The notes: generated by a model not told the origin, from the sequence alone. Positions 19,243-28,227 are shown, numbered from the stretch's first letter. The stretch: 64,000 bases of DNA from Streptomyces sp. NRRL F-525 (GCF_000716605.1 NZ_JNXE01000029.1:62001-126000); one strand, 5' to 3'. Numbers and translations are program-made.

Positions 19243-20577
19243 TCAGCCGATTACTGCCCCTTGCGGCGGGGCCGGGAACGGCACGACGGCCACTGTTACG
19301 TTGTCGTGGCCCCCGCCGTCCAGCGCGTGGCCGACCAACACCTGGGCGCTGTGCAGCGGACGGACCGCCGCGTCGGCGGGGACGATCTCCGCCATCTCCT
19401 CGGCGGACTCCGCGTAGTTCCACAGTCCGTCGGTGCACACGATCACCACACCGGGCCGGTCCGGCTTGAACGAGGCGGTGTGCGGCTCCAGTTCGTACGC
19501 GTCCGCGCCGAGCCAGCCGGTGATCGCGTGGGCGCGCTCGTCGGCGTAGGCCTCCGCCTCGCTCATCAGGCCCGCGGCGACCATCTGGGCCGCCCACGAG
19601 TCGTCCTCGGTGAGCCGGGCCGGCGGTGAACTGCGGTCCACCGGGATCCAGTAGGCGCGGCTGTCGCCGACCCAGCCGACGACGAGGAGGGTCGGGGTGA
19701 CGATGGACGAGACCAGCGTGCAGGCCGGCGCGTTCTGGTGCGGGGCGTGCTCGCGGGCCGTAGCGGGCTCCTGGGCAAGGGAGTTGACCGCGTGCGAGGC
19801 CGCGATGATCGCCTCGTGCATCGCCGCCTGCGGATGCGTCCCCTGCGGCAGCGCGGACAGCAGCGCCTCTCCCGCCTCCCGCGAGGCGGCCAGCGAGGCC
19901 GCGTCGGGCCGCGTCGCCGACGACACCCCGTCACACACCACCGCGACCAGCGCGGGCGCCCCGTCCGGCAGCAGGCACTGTCCTACGGCGAAGGCGTCCT
20001 CGTTGCGGTGGTGGCGCAGCCCGCGGTCGCTGACCGCCGCGAGCGGGCCCAACTCCTGTTCCATGTGGTCGCGTTCGCGGGGCTGGGCGTGCCCGCAGTT
20101 CTCGCAGTAGCCGTCCGGGTCCACCCGGCCCGAGCGGCACGCCACGCACACCTTGACGCCCTCGCCCGCGGTCGGCGGATCGGCGGCGACCCGCGGGTCC
20201 GGCGCCTGCAGGGGGTACTCGTCGGGCTCCGGCGGCCGGTCGAACCGTACGCCCGACGCGGCCGGTGAACCGGCGGGCGGCGGTGGGGCGTTGGAGGGCA
20301 GGGGGGTGCCGCCCGAGTCGGTGCCGGGCAGGTCGGTGGGCAGATGGACCGCCGGCGGGGTCCCGGCGCCCTCCGGCTGGGGTACCACGGGCCAGTCCAC
20401 GTCCGCGGCCTCCTCGGGGGGGAGCGGCACCGCGCCGTTCATGGTGAGCGTCGGGTGGTCGTCCGGCGGCGCGGGCACGGCGGACAGGTCGTATCCGCAC
20501 GCGCCGCAGAAGCGGTCACCGGACTCCAGGGGCTCTTCGCAGCTCGGGCAGGCGGAGAGCTGGGGCATCTGCGACAT
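19243..20577 (-). CDS. PP2C-family Ser/Thr phosphatase with two N-terminal zinc ribbons
   Basis: 444 residues. The N-terminus has a ribbon CPSC...CGAC (Cys10, 13, 24, 27), a proline-rich linker, and a second ribbon CVAC...CENC near residue 140-156. The PP2C domain follows: RGLRHHRNEDA (metal Asp), VVCDGVSS (DG metal motif), GWVGDSRAYW and GGHDNVTV with the last metal Asp. It should remove phosphate from Ser/Thr residues set by the neighbouring kinase. The kinase stop codon is followed directly by TTG-ATG; I chose the ATG (TTG at 20580 would add one residue). The adjacent placement implies coupled translation and matched writer/eraser levels. Confidence 0.92.
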   Translation of the reverse strand: MSQMPQLSACPSCEEPLESGDRFCGACGYDLSAVPAPPDDHPTLTMNGAVPLPPEEAADVDWPVVPQPEGAGTPPAVHLPTDLPGTDSGGTPLPSNAPPPPAGSPAASGVRFDRPPEPDEYPLQAPDPRVAADPPTAGEGVKVCVACRSGRVDPDGYCENCGHAQPRERDHMEQELGPLAAVSDRGLRHHRNEDAFAVGQCLLPDGAPALVAVVCDGVSSATRPDAASLAASREAGEALLSALPQGTHPQAAMHEAIIAASHAVNSLAQEPATAREHAPHQNAPACTLVSSIVTPTLLVVGWVGDSRAYWIPVDRSSPPARLTEDDSWAAQMVAAGLMSEAEAYADERAHAITGWLGADAYELEPHTASFKPDRPGVVIVCTDGLWNYAESAEEMAEIVPADAAVRPLHSAQVLVGHALDGGGHDNVTVAVVPFPAPPQGAVIG

Positions 20578-20580
20578 CAA

Positions 20581-23124
20581 CTACACCCACGTCCGGGGGC
20601 GGTAACGGTTGGCTCGTTCCACCAGGTCGATCCTCTCCTCGCCGTCCCGTGCCAGCCGGGCCAGCGTGCGGTACGAACGCTCCAGGCCGAAGCGGAGTCC
20701 CCGCTCGTCCAGTTCGCTGCCGAGCAGCTCCCGCCGCGTGAGCGGTACGGAACCCTGGCCTCCGGAGAGTATCCAGTCGAGGGCGCGGCCGAGGACCTCG
20801 GCCGACAACCGCTCGCGCCGGACGGCGTCCAGACCGTATCCCTCCAGCGCTTCCACCTGTCCGGCGGCCGCGGTCAGATCGTCCAGGAACGGCGTGTCGT
20901 CCGCCGTCGCGGCCCGCTCCCGAAGCCGCGCCCGTACGGCGGCCACCCGCGCGGCCGTGTAGTGGATCGACGCCTCGGGCACCGACTCCAGCGTCCGTAC
21001 GGCGCCGGGCCGGTCGCCGGTCGCGAACTGGACGCGGGCCAGGCCGAAGGCCGCGCTCACATAGCTCGGGTCGGTCGACCACACCAGGCGGTAGTACTCG
21101 GCCGCGTTGTCCAGCTGCCCCAGCACCTCGGCGCACAGGCCCAGCGCCAGCTTCGGCGCGGGCTCGCCCGGGAAGGCGTCGTAGATCGCGTCGAAGGACA
21201 GCGCGGCGGCCTCGTAGTCGAGGGTCGCCAGCGCGGCCACGCCCGTGTACCAGACCACCCGCCAGTCGTCGGGCCGCTCGTCCTCCAGCTTCGCCAGGGC
21301 GTCCAGCGCCGTGTACGAGTCGCCGTTCTCCAGCCAGGCCCTGATCTGCCGCAGCCGGGTCTCCACGGACGGCGACGGCGCCGAGGCGAGCGCCCCGAGC
21401 AGTTCGGTCGCCGCGGTCGCCATCAGGCCCGCCAGGAAGCCCGCGTTGGGGTCGCTCGCGTCGACGTGCGGGACGGGCAGCGCGAGGGCCACGGCGGGGG
21501 AGTCGACCTGCTTGACGATGCTCCGCGGCGCGCTGCCGTTGAGCGCGGTCAACACCGGGCCGCCGGCGGGTCGTTCGGCAAGTGCCGTGCCGGAGCGGGC
21601 ACTTGAGGCCCGCTTCGACGGCTGCGTCGCTCTCGCCCCCAGCAGGGACACGTCCCCGTCCAGCTTCGGGAACAACTCCGTGTCCGTGACCTTCAGTTCG
21701 GGGCCGAACAGGGTCGACAGCGACGGGCGGGCGCGCCCGGTCTGCAGGGAGACGACCTCGCGCAGGACGCCCGTCAGCTGCTCGGCCATCTCCTGCGCGG
21801 AGGCGAAGCGGCGGGCCGGGTCGGGGTCGGTGGCGCGGACCAGGAGCCGGTAGAACGACTCGTAGCGGCGGAAGACCTCGATGTTGTCCGGGTCGGGCAG
21901 GGAGTCCACGAAGACGTTCGTGTAGCCCTGGAAGTCGAAGGTCATCACCGCGAGCGTGCGGGCCACCGTGTACAGGTCGCTCGCCACCGACGGGCCGACC
22001 TCCGCGACCTCCGGCGCCTGATAGCCCACCGTGCCGTAGATGGCCGACTCGTCGTCGTCCATCCTGCGCACCGCGCCCATGTCGATCAGCTTGAGCTGGT
22101 CCTCGGTCTGGATCGCGTTGTCGACCTTGAAGTCGCAGTACAGCAGGTTGCGGCTGTGCAGGTGGCCGAGCGCCTCCAGGGCCTCGATGCCGTACGCGCA
22201 CGCCTGCTCCACCGGCAGCGGATCGCGCTTCCCGTCCGGCGTACGGCGGTCGTTGGCGATCTCCTTGAGGGACTTGCCGCCGACGTACTCCATGACGATG
22301 TAGCCGTCCAGCGAACCCGTCCGCTGGTCCAGGTGCTCCACGAAGTTGTAGATCCGCACGATGTTGGCGTGCTCGATCTCGGCGAGGAAGCGCCGCTCGG
22401 AGATCGCGGCCTCCATCGCGTCCTGGTCGCCGGTGTCGAGGAGGCCCTTGAGGACCACCCAGCGGTCGGAGACCGCGCGGTCGACGGCGAGATAGACCCA
22501 GCCGAGACCGCCGTGCGCGAGACAGCCCACGGTCTCGTACTGGCCGTGCACGATGTCGCCGGCTTCCAGCTTGGGCGTGAACGAGTACGGGTTGCCGCAC
22601 TTGGTGCAGAACCCCTCCGTGCGCCCCGGGCTGTCGCCGCGCGCGCGACCCACCGGAGCCCCGCAGTCCGAGCGCGAGCAGAACCGCTTCCGCTCGGGCA
22701 CCTCCGGGTTCTCCAGGACCATCTCGCGCGGGTCGGGCCGCGGCACCCCCGGCACCTGCACCAGGCCGACGCCGAGCCGGCCGCGGCTGGAGGTCCCGGA
22801 CGACGAGCCGGAGCTGCGCACCGACACCGAACGGCCGGTGGAGCGCCCCGACTCCGAGCGCGAGAGCCGCCCCGACACCGAGCGCCGCGACTTCGACGAC
22901 TGCGACGACGTACGCGAACTGCGGCTGCTGGTACGGGAACTGCCGCTCCCCGAACCCCGCGAGCCCTTGCCGCTGGTCATCCCGGTGGGCGGTGAGCTGA
23001 TCGCGCCCTTCGCCGACACCACCGGCGCCAGACCGCAGGTGTCGCAGTACAGCTCGCCGCCGCCGACGTCCTCGTACGACCCCTCGCAGCCTGGCCGTTG
23101 ACACTTCTGCTGTGTCTCGCTCAT
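20581..23124 (-). CDS. pknG: PknG-type serine/threonine protein kinase
   Basis: 847 residues, soluble, no membrane helix. Order of parts: zinc ribbon (Cys8, 13, 27, 30); an Ser/Arg-rich tract (53-116); a rubredoxin-like Cys149-x4-Cys154 ... Cys173-x2-Cys176 cluster as in mycobacterial PknG; kinase domain from about 190 with CLAHGGLGWVYLA glycine loop, VVLKG Lys226, LYCDFKVDN (catalytic Asp331, Asn336), DMG in place of DFG (Asp348) and an APE motif at 370-372. A C-terminal TPR region follows, with PGEPAPKLALGL and AAFGLARVQFATGDRPGAVRTLE, both close to PknG. It phosphorylates FHA-type targets in response to amino acids in mycobacteria. A GTG 30 bases upstream overlapping the previous stop is an alternative start. 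Confidence 0.95.
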   Translation of the reverse strand: MSETQQKCQRPGCEGSYEDVGGGELYCDTCGLAPVVSAKGAISSPPTGMTSGKGSRGSGSGSSRTSSRSSRTSSQSSKSRRSVSGRLSRSESGRSTGRSVSVRSSGSSSGTSSRGRLGVGLVQVPGVPRPDPREMVLENPEVPERKRFCSRSDCGAPVGRARGDSPGRTEGFCTKCGNPYSFTPKLEAGDIVHGQYETVGCLAHGGLGWVYLAVDRAVSDRWVVLKGLLDTGDQDAMEAAISERRFLAEIEHANIVRIYNFVEHLDQRTGSLDGYIVMEYVGGKSLKEIANDRRTPDGKRDPLPVEQACAYGIEALEALGHLHSRNLLYCDFKVDNAIQTEDQLKLIDMGAVRRMDDDESAIYGTVGYQAPEVAEVGPSVASDLYTVARTLAVMTFDFQGYTNVFVDSLPDPDNIEVFRRYESFYRLLVRATDPDPARRFASAQEMAEQLTGVLREVVSLQTGRARPSLSTLFGPELKVTDTELFPKLDGDVSLLGARATQPSKRASSARSGTALAERPAGGPVLTALNGSAPRSIVKQVDSPAVALALPVPHVDASDPNAGFLAGLMATAATELLGALASAPSPSVETRLRQIRAWLENGDSYTALDALAKLEDERPDDWRVVWYTGVAALATLDYEAAALSFDAIYDAFPGEPAPKLALGLCAEVLGQLDNAAEYYRLVWSTDPSYVSAAFGLARVQFATGDRPGAVRTLESVPEASIHYTAARVAAVRARLRERAATADDTPFLDDLTAAAGQVEALEGYGLDAVRRERLSAEVLGRALDWILSGGQGSVPLTRRELLGSELDERGLRFGLERSYRTLARLARDGEERIDLVERANRYRPRTWV

Positions 23125-23150
23125 GACCGACCCCGCTTCTTCCTCGTCAC

Positions 23151-24482
23151 TCACGCGCCCGGCCCCCTCTGGTCCTCGGGACCGCCCTGCGGCTGTGGCC
23201 GCGGAGCGTTGAACTGCTCGGCGGCCGCGTGCTGGTAGCGCAGCACCGCCTGTTCGGCGACGCGCAGGTCGCAGGGCGCGCTCCACAGCATGCGGCGGGC
23301 CGCGTCGTACCGCTCGATCAGCAGCGGGTCCTCCGCGAGGCCGTGCCGGGCGACCTTCGCCTTGTACGCGTCGAGGCGGCCGCGCAGCTCCGCGCGGACC
23401 GCCAGCGGCTGGGTGACCGCGGTCAACGACTCGCGGGCGCGCAGCAGTTCGTCCTCCGCCTTCTGCTCCAGGGACTCCAGGAGCGGGGACAGGCGGTGCC
23501 ACTGGGCGTGTCTGCGGTACTCGGCGGCCGTCGACAGCTGCTCCTGGAGCACGGTCGGCGGTCCGCCGACGACCGGCACCTCCGTGGCCGCGATCTTCGC
23601 GAGGACCTCACCGCGCGCGGTGCGCGCCTCGGCGAGGGTGCGGTCCGCGCGGGAGAGCACGTCCCGCAGCTTCACCAGCCGCGCCTCCGCGTCCTGCCGG
23701 ACGGTGAGCACGGCGTCGATCTCCCGGCGCACGTCCTCCAGGGCGCGCGCCTCCCGGTCGTAGACCGTGGTGTCCGGGCGGCCGCCGCCGGGGGCCGAAC
23801 TCCCTTGCGCCCGCACCCAGAAGGCCAGCGGGTCGGAGATGACCCGCTCGCGCAGCTCGGTCAGGGTGCTGGTGATGCGCTCCAGGTCGTCGCCCGCGGG
23901 GTGTTCGCCCGGGCGGACGCCGACGGAGTGGGCGAGCTGGCGGGTGCGCTGCAACTCCGCGGCCAGTAAATCGATCCGGGCGGGCAGCGCGGACCACACC
24001 GCGTCCGAGGTGACGACCATGTCCAGCGAGTTCGCGTACAGGTCGTTCATCTCGTCGACGAGCCCGCTCAGCGAGAACTGGTGGCTCAGCTTGCTCGAAC
24101 CCCCGGTCAGCGTCGGCATGTTGGCCGTCGCCGTGGTCGAACCGGCGACCGTGACGGACTCGCCGCGCAGCAGCTCGGTCAGCTCGACCAGGTCCTCACG
24201 GCTGGACCAGCGGCGCCGCGAGCGGATGCTCTGGGCGGCGTGGAACGCGTCCGTGTAGGCGTCGAAGTACGCCCACAGCAGCGTGATCGACGCGTCGGTG
24301 GACGCCCAGCGCTCCTTGGTCGTGCCGGTCAGCTCGGCGCCTTCGAGGAGTCTGCGGCCCGCGTGGTCCTGCAGGGCGAGGAGCGAGGTCTCGATGGCCT
24401 CGTGCTCCGCGCCGAGCCGCGCCAGCGCACGGTCCACCTCGTCCCGGTCCATTACCGGCCCGGGGGGTCCCGTGACGCCCAT
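23151..24482 (-). CDS. Coiled-coil conserved protein between the sensor and kinase genes
   Basis: 443 residues, start ATG with GAGAGG 6 bases before. It has no signal peptide or membrane helix and is dominated by long helices: residues 10-100, 140-230 and a long heptad-rich stretch about 250-400 (TVYDREARALEDVRREIDAV..., seen in part) rich in Glu, Arg, Leu and Ala. The C-terminus is a Pro/Gln/Gly tail. I do not recognise the family. Its position after glnX-glnH and before pknG, in one direct run, suggests a structural adapter linking the membrane sensor to the kinase. Confidence 0.82.
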   Translation of the reverse strand: MGVTGPPGPVMDRDEVDRALARLGAEHEAIETSLLALQDHAGRRLLEGAELTGTTKERWASTDASITLLWAYFDAYTDAFHAAQSIRSRRRWSSREDLVELTELLRGESVTVAGSTTATANMPTLTGGSSKLSHQFSLSGLVDEMNDLYANSLDMVVTSDAVWSALPARIDLLAAELQRTRQLAHSVGVRPGEHPAGDDLERITSTLTELRERVISDPLAFWVRAQGSSAPGGGRPDTTVYDREARALEDVRREIDAVLTVRQDAEARLVKLRDVLSRADRTLAEARTARGEVLAKIAATEVPVVGGPPTVLQEQLSTAAEYRRHAQWHRLSPLLESLEQKAEDELLRARESLTAVTQPLAVRAELRGRLDAYKAKVARHGLAEDPLLIERYDAARRMLWSAPCDLRVAEQAVLRYQHAAAEQFNAPRPQPQGGPEDQRGPGA

Positions 24483-24548
24483 CGATCACCTCTCGCTGCT
24501 TTGTGTTCCGTGGAAAGTCCGTTGTGCCGCTCGGTAGTTGATGGTCCG

Positions 24549-25610
24549 TCACGTGTAGTGCGGGGTCGGCGGGTCGGCCGACTCCGAGTCCTTACCCAGG
24601 GTGGGCAGCAGCCATTTCGTGTACGACGCCCGCCAGCCGTCGGGGCTGGTGCGGTAGCTCTCCAGTATTCGGTTGACCCGGCGTACCAGATCGGTGGCGT
24701 CCTTGTTCATCGCCACGCCGTAGTACTCGGTGGTGAAGGTGGTGCCCTTCAGCTCCACCGTCGGGTCCTGCGCGGCCTGGCTCGCGGCGAGCGCTCCGTC
24801 GGTCACCACCGCGTCCGCCTGGCCGAGTTGGAGCTCCACCAGGCAGTCCAGCTGGTTGGCGACGGGGGGCAGGATCTTCACGCTGGCGGGCAGCTTGCCG
24901 CTCGCCTTGTCATCCGTCAGCCGGTCGTTCGCCGTGGAACCCGACGCGGAGCAGACGCGCTTGCCGGCCAGGGACTTGTCGTAGCCGGTGATCGTCGACG
25001 CCTTCGGGGCGAGGACCTGCTGGCCGGTGAGGAAGTACGGGGCGGAGAAGGCGACTTGGCCGGCCCGGTCGCAGGTGATCGTCATCGTGCGGACCACCAT
25101 GTCGACCTGCTTGTCCTGGACCGCCGGGATGCGCTGGTTGGTCGGGATGGCCAGGAACTGGACGCTGTTGGCGGTGTACGAGTCGCCGAAGATGTTCTTC
25201 GCGATCGCGGTGACCAGGTCGATGTCGAAGCCCTCCAGGTCACCGGAGGAGCTGTTGGGGTTGCGGTAGCCCCAGCGGTAGCTGTTCTGGTCGATGCCCA
25301 CCTTCAGCACACCGCGCGCCTTGATGGCGTCGATCGTGGCGCCGTCGGCGTCCGACGGGGACGGGCTCTGGTTCTGGACGGTCGCCTCGTCGCACTCGGG
25401 CGCCCTGGCCTGGGTGCCCTGGACCGTCCGCTGACCGCCGAGGGCCGCGCCGCCCTCGCCGCGCGACTGCGTGAGCGGCAGCAGCAGCACGAAGGCGACC
25501 GCGAGGACGCAGACGACCGCCATCGCGCCCACCCCGCCCCAGCCCCGCAGGCCGGCCCGCACCCGCCGCACCGCGTTCAGCCGGCGAAGGAAGTCACTCC
25601 GTGCGCGCAT
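24549..25610 (-). CDS. glnH: GlnH-like amino-acid-binding protein with N-terminal membrane anchor
   Basis: 353 residues. Periplasmic-binding-protein family 3 fold (glutamate/aspartate type): RGVLKVGIDQN, GDLEGFDIDLVTAIAKNIFG, and the VDMVVRTMTITCDRAGQVAFSAPYF region with a ligand Arg, seen in pieces. In mycobacteria GlnH binds Asp, Glu and Gln and signals through GlnX to PknG. Here the N-terminus is a basic stretch and one uncleavable-looking helix (27-47, no lipobox Cys), so the protein is probably tethered by this helix instead of a lipid. No ABC permease or ATPase lies beside it, as expected of a sensor instead of a transporter. AAAGGGGG precedes the ATG by about 7 bases. Confidence 0.9.
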   Translation of the reverse strand: MRARSDFLRRLNAVRRVRAGLRGWGGVGAMAVVCVLAVAFVLLLPLTQSRGEGGAALGGQRTVQGTQARAPECDEATVQNQSPSPSDADGATIDAIKARGVLKVGIDQNSYRWGYRNPNSSSGDLEGFDIDLVTAIAKNIFGDSYTANSVQFLAIPTNQRIPAVQDKQVDMVVRTMTITCDRAGQVAFSAPYFLTGQQVLAPKASTITGYDKSLAGKRVCSASGSTANDRLTDDKASGKLPASVKILPPVANQLDCLVELQLGQADAVVTDGALAASQAAQDPTVELKGTTFTTEYYGVAMNKDATDLVRRVNRILESYRTSPDGWRASYTKWLLPTLGKDSESADPPTPHYT

Positions 25611-25624
25611 CGTCACGCCCCCTT

Positions 25625-27070
25625 TCACCGGTACTCCGACAGCCTGCGCCCGATGCCCAGGACGGCCCCGGCCGCACCCAGCACCGCGAGCACCGCGGCT
25701 CCGAGGGTGAGGCCGGTCATCGCGTCCAGGCCGTCGCTCGCGGACTTCCTGAACTCCTTCGTCTCGTGCAGCAGCGCCGTGTTCAGCGAGGCGTCCACGG
25801 CGTTGAAGCACTCGCCCGTCGCGCCGCTCTTGCCGATGACACCGTCACGGGCCTGTTGGTAGAGGCCCTTCTCGTTGTCGTCGCTGACCTTCGCGTGGCG
25901 GGAGATCCACACCTTCATCGAACTGTTGGCGACCGCGACCGGCTTGCGGCCCGCGGAGTCGTCGGCCAGCGAGTCGGCCAGCTTCAGGCCCTTGCCGAGC
26001 TTCGCGATCTCCTGGTCGTACTCGTAGTCGTAGGCGTCCACGACCGTCTTGTCCGCCAGCGTCTTCGTCTCCGCGCCACGGCTGACCAGCGTCAGGTTCT
26101 CGTCGCTGCGCGCCTTCAGGGAGGCGATCCGCGCGTCGTGCAGCACGTTGAGCGACTTCACCCCGTGGTCGTACGAGGCGTCGAGCCCCGCGCGCGCGAA
26201 GGTGTGGCCGACGACCACCCACAGCAGGACGACCGCGGTGGTGGCCGAGGCGGCGACCAGGCCGTGGTTCAACACCCGGTTCGTACGCTGGTAGTTGCGC
26301 CGCTGGGCCCAGGCGAGCCCGCCGAGCGCGAGGAGCCCGAGGGCGATCGCGAACCAGGGATACGGCTTCGCGTCCCCGTAGTCGTCGCTCAGCCGCTGGT
26401 TCTCCGTCTTGTACAGCGTCTCGGCCTTGGGGAGCATCTTGTTCTGCATGGTGTCGTTCGCCGCGCGCAGATAGGCGCCGCCCACCGGGAAGCCCTGCCG
26501 GTTGTTGGCGCGGGCCGACTCGACCAACCCCTTGTACTCCGGGAGCAGTTCGTTGAGCTGCTTGATCGTCGTCGCGGACGACGAGCCCGGGTCGGTGTTG
26601 GCGGCGGCCGTCACGAGCTTCGCGGCGGCCGTCTTGATGTCCGCCTCGTACTGGTCGCGGGTCGCCTGCGTCTCCTGGAGCCCCGCCAGATAACCGCTCG
26701 CCGCCATCGTGTTGGCGTCGGCGAGCGAGCGGTAGATGTCCGCCGCGTCCGAGCTGAGCGGCTGGCTGTGGTGGAGCACGTCGCCGGCCGCCGTCGCCCG
26801 GCTGTCGGTCTGCCAGGCGGTGACCGCGCCGAACGCGATCACCAGCACGGCCAGCAGCGCGCCGATGGCCCGCAGCCGGCCCGGCTCGGTGGTCGCGGCC
26901 GCGCGCAACTGGTCCACGCCCTCGGCGATCGCCGTACGGCGCGCGGGCGCCGCGTCCGGCGTACGCCGGGGCGCGGGCGCCCCCGGCCGGCCCGGCTGCG
27001 GCGGCAGCACCGGCATCGTGGGCACCGCGGTGCCCGGTGGCGCCGTACTGCTCTTCTGCGGTTGTGTCAC
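25625..27070 (-). CDS. glnX: GlnX-like four-helix membrane sensor
   Basis: 481 residues, GTG start with GGGGGAGG about 8 bases before. Membrane helices at about 67-86, 239-255, 271-291 and 449-470 enclose two all-helical extracytoplasmic segments (87-238 and 292-448), resembling four-helix-bundle chemosensor domains. The N-terminal 60 residues are cytoplasmic and Pro-rich. GlnX of mycobacteria couples GlnH to PknG; the topology and gene position here match. It starts the block; its promoter should lie in the 185-base gap before the csn operon end. The stop is 14 bases before glnH. Confidence 0.85.
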   Translation of the reverse strand: MTQPQKSSTAPPGTAVPTMPVLPPQPGRPGAPAPRRTPDAAPARRTAIAEGVDQLRAAATTEPGRLRAIGALLAVLVIAFGAVTAWQTDSRATAAGDVLHHSQPLSSDAADIYRSLADANTMAASGYLAGLQETQATRDQYEADIKTAAAKLVTAAANTDPGSSSATTIKQLNELLPEYKGLVESARANNRQGFPVGGAYLRAANDTMQNKMLPKAETLYKTENQRLSDDYGDAKPYPWFAIALGLLALGGLAWAQRRNYQRTNRVLNHGLVAASATTAVVLLWVVVGHTFARAGLDASYDHGVKSLNVLHDARIASLKARSDENLTLVSRGAETKTLADKTVVDAYDYEYDQEIAKLGKGLKLADSLADDSAGRKPVAVANSSMKVWISRHAKVSDDNEKGLYQQARDGVIGKSGATGECFNAVDASLNTALLHETKEFRKSASDGLDAMTGLTLGAAVLAVLGAAGAVLGIGRRLSEYR

Positions 27071-27255
27071 TGCTGACCTCCCCCAGGGTCATCCCGTCGC
27101 GGCAAGTATCGCCGCAGGGACTGACATTCCGCACCGGCCTTCACTGGATCTTGATCGGATCGCAGCGCGGTCACCGGATTTCCGGCACCACACAACGCCC
27201 CGCACCGCCCCCCTGTCCATGAATACGCCGTGGGAATCTGTTCGGTTCCCGGGTG

Positions 27256-28227
27256 TCAGTGCTCGTAATAGGCCCTGGCCCGCACATGTGCCCCGGCCGC
27301 GGCGCCCACATGGTCCAGACCGAGCAGCACGGAACCGAGGACCGGCCGCGCGGTGACGACCGTAGCCACCGCCTTGGGTGCCTTCGCTGCCAGCAACTCC
27401 CTTATCCGGTCGTCCAGTTGGGGATGCCGGGCGGCGAGGACGCTGCCGCCGAGCAGCACCGGCGCCTCCTCGTCGAGCAGGTCGAGGCGGGTCAGCGCGA
27501 CCGTCGCCATGGCCACGACCTCCTCCGCCATCCGGTCCACGATCGACCGGGCCACCGGGTCGCCGTCCACCGCCGTCGCGAACAGCACCGGCGTCAACTC
27601 GTGCCGGCGGCGGTGTTCGACGTGTTCGAGATGCAGGGCCTCGATCAGGTCGTACATCGAGTCCAGGCCGAAGTACGCCGGGAGCGTACGCGCCAGGGCC
27701 GTAGGACCGCCGCGCCCGTCCTCCGCGCGGGCCGCGTGCCACAGGGCCTCCTCCGCCAGGCCCCAACCGCCGCCCCAGTCACCGGAGATACGGCCCAGCG
27801 CCGGGAAGCGGGCGGTGCGGCCGTCGGGCCGCATGCCGACGCAGTTGATGCCCGCCCCGCACACCACGGCGACTCCGCGCGGCTCCGGGATGCCCGCCCG
27901 CAGCACCGCGAACGTATCGTTGCGCACCTCCACACTCGTGCCCCACCCGCGCGCGTGCAGCGCGGCGGCCAACTGCTCCTCCTCCACGGGGAAGTCGGCG
28001 TTGGCGAGACAGGCCGACACATGGTCGACCGAGCTCACCCCCGCCTCCGCGAAGGCGCGGGCGACGGCTTCGGCGACGTTGTCGACGGCCGTCCCGATGC
28101 CCACGACCGGCGGCCGGAACCCGCCGCCGCGGGCCGTGGCGAGGATCTCCCCGTCGGCCGCCACGACCGCGACGTCGGTCTTGCTGTTGCCCGCGTCGAC
28201 GGCGAGGACACTTGCGGTCAGGCCCAC
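27256..28227 (-). CDS. csnK: BadF/BadG-type sugar kinase, CsnK (glucosamine/GlcN kinase)
   Basis: 323 residues. The ASKHA fold phosphate motif is AVDAGNSKTDVAVVA at the N-terminus; GVAVVCGAGINCVG and GDWGGGWGLAEEALW are the matching later motifs of N-acetylglucosamine-kinase/BadF ATPases. The last position of the csn operon supports CsnK, proposed to phosphorylate the monosaccharide released from chitosan oligomers. The GTG start overlaps the GH4 stop (GTGGGCCTGA). The longer frame upstream is an out-of-frame reading. Confidence 0.85.
   Translation of the reverse strand: MGLTASVLAVDAGNSKTDVAVVAADGEILATARGGGFRPPVVGIGTAVDNVAEAVARAFAEAGVSSVDHVSACLANADFPVEEEQLAAALHARGWGTSVEVRNDTFAVLRAGIPEPRGVAVVCGAGINCVGMRPDGRTARFPALGRISGDWGGGWGLAEEALWHAARAEDGRGGPTALARTLPAYFGLDSMYDLIEALHLEHVEHRRRHELTPVLFATAVDGDPVARSIVDRMAEEVVAMATVALTRLDLLDEEAPVLLGGSVLAARHPQLDDRIRELLAAKAPKAVATVVTARPVLGSVLLGLDHVGAAAGAHVRARAYYEH

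Noticed and set aside
15775..20577. Type VI secretion regulatory genes (vWA, PP2C, FHA, kinase)
   Set aside because: No VipA/B, Hcp, VgrG or TssJLM genes are present; the PknG-GlnX-GlnH context explains the kinase set better.
24549..25610. Ordinary glutamine ABC transporter
   Set aside because: The neighbours include no permease or ATPase; instead a GlnX-like sensor and PknG flank it.
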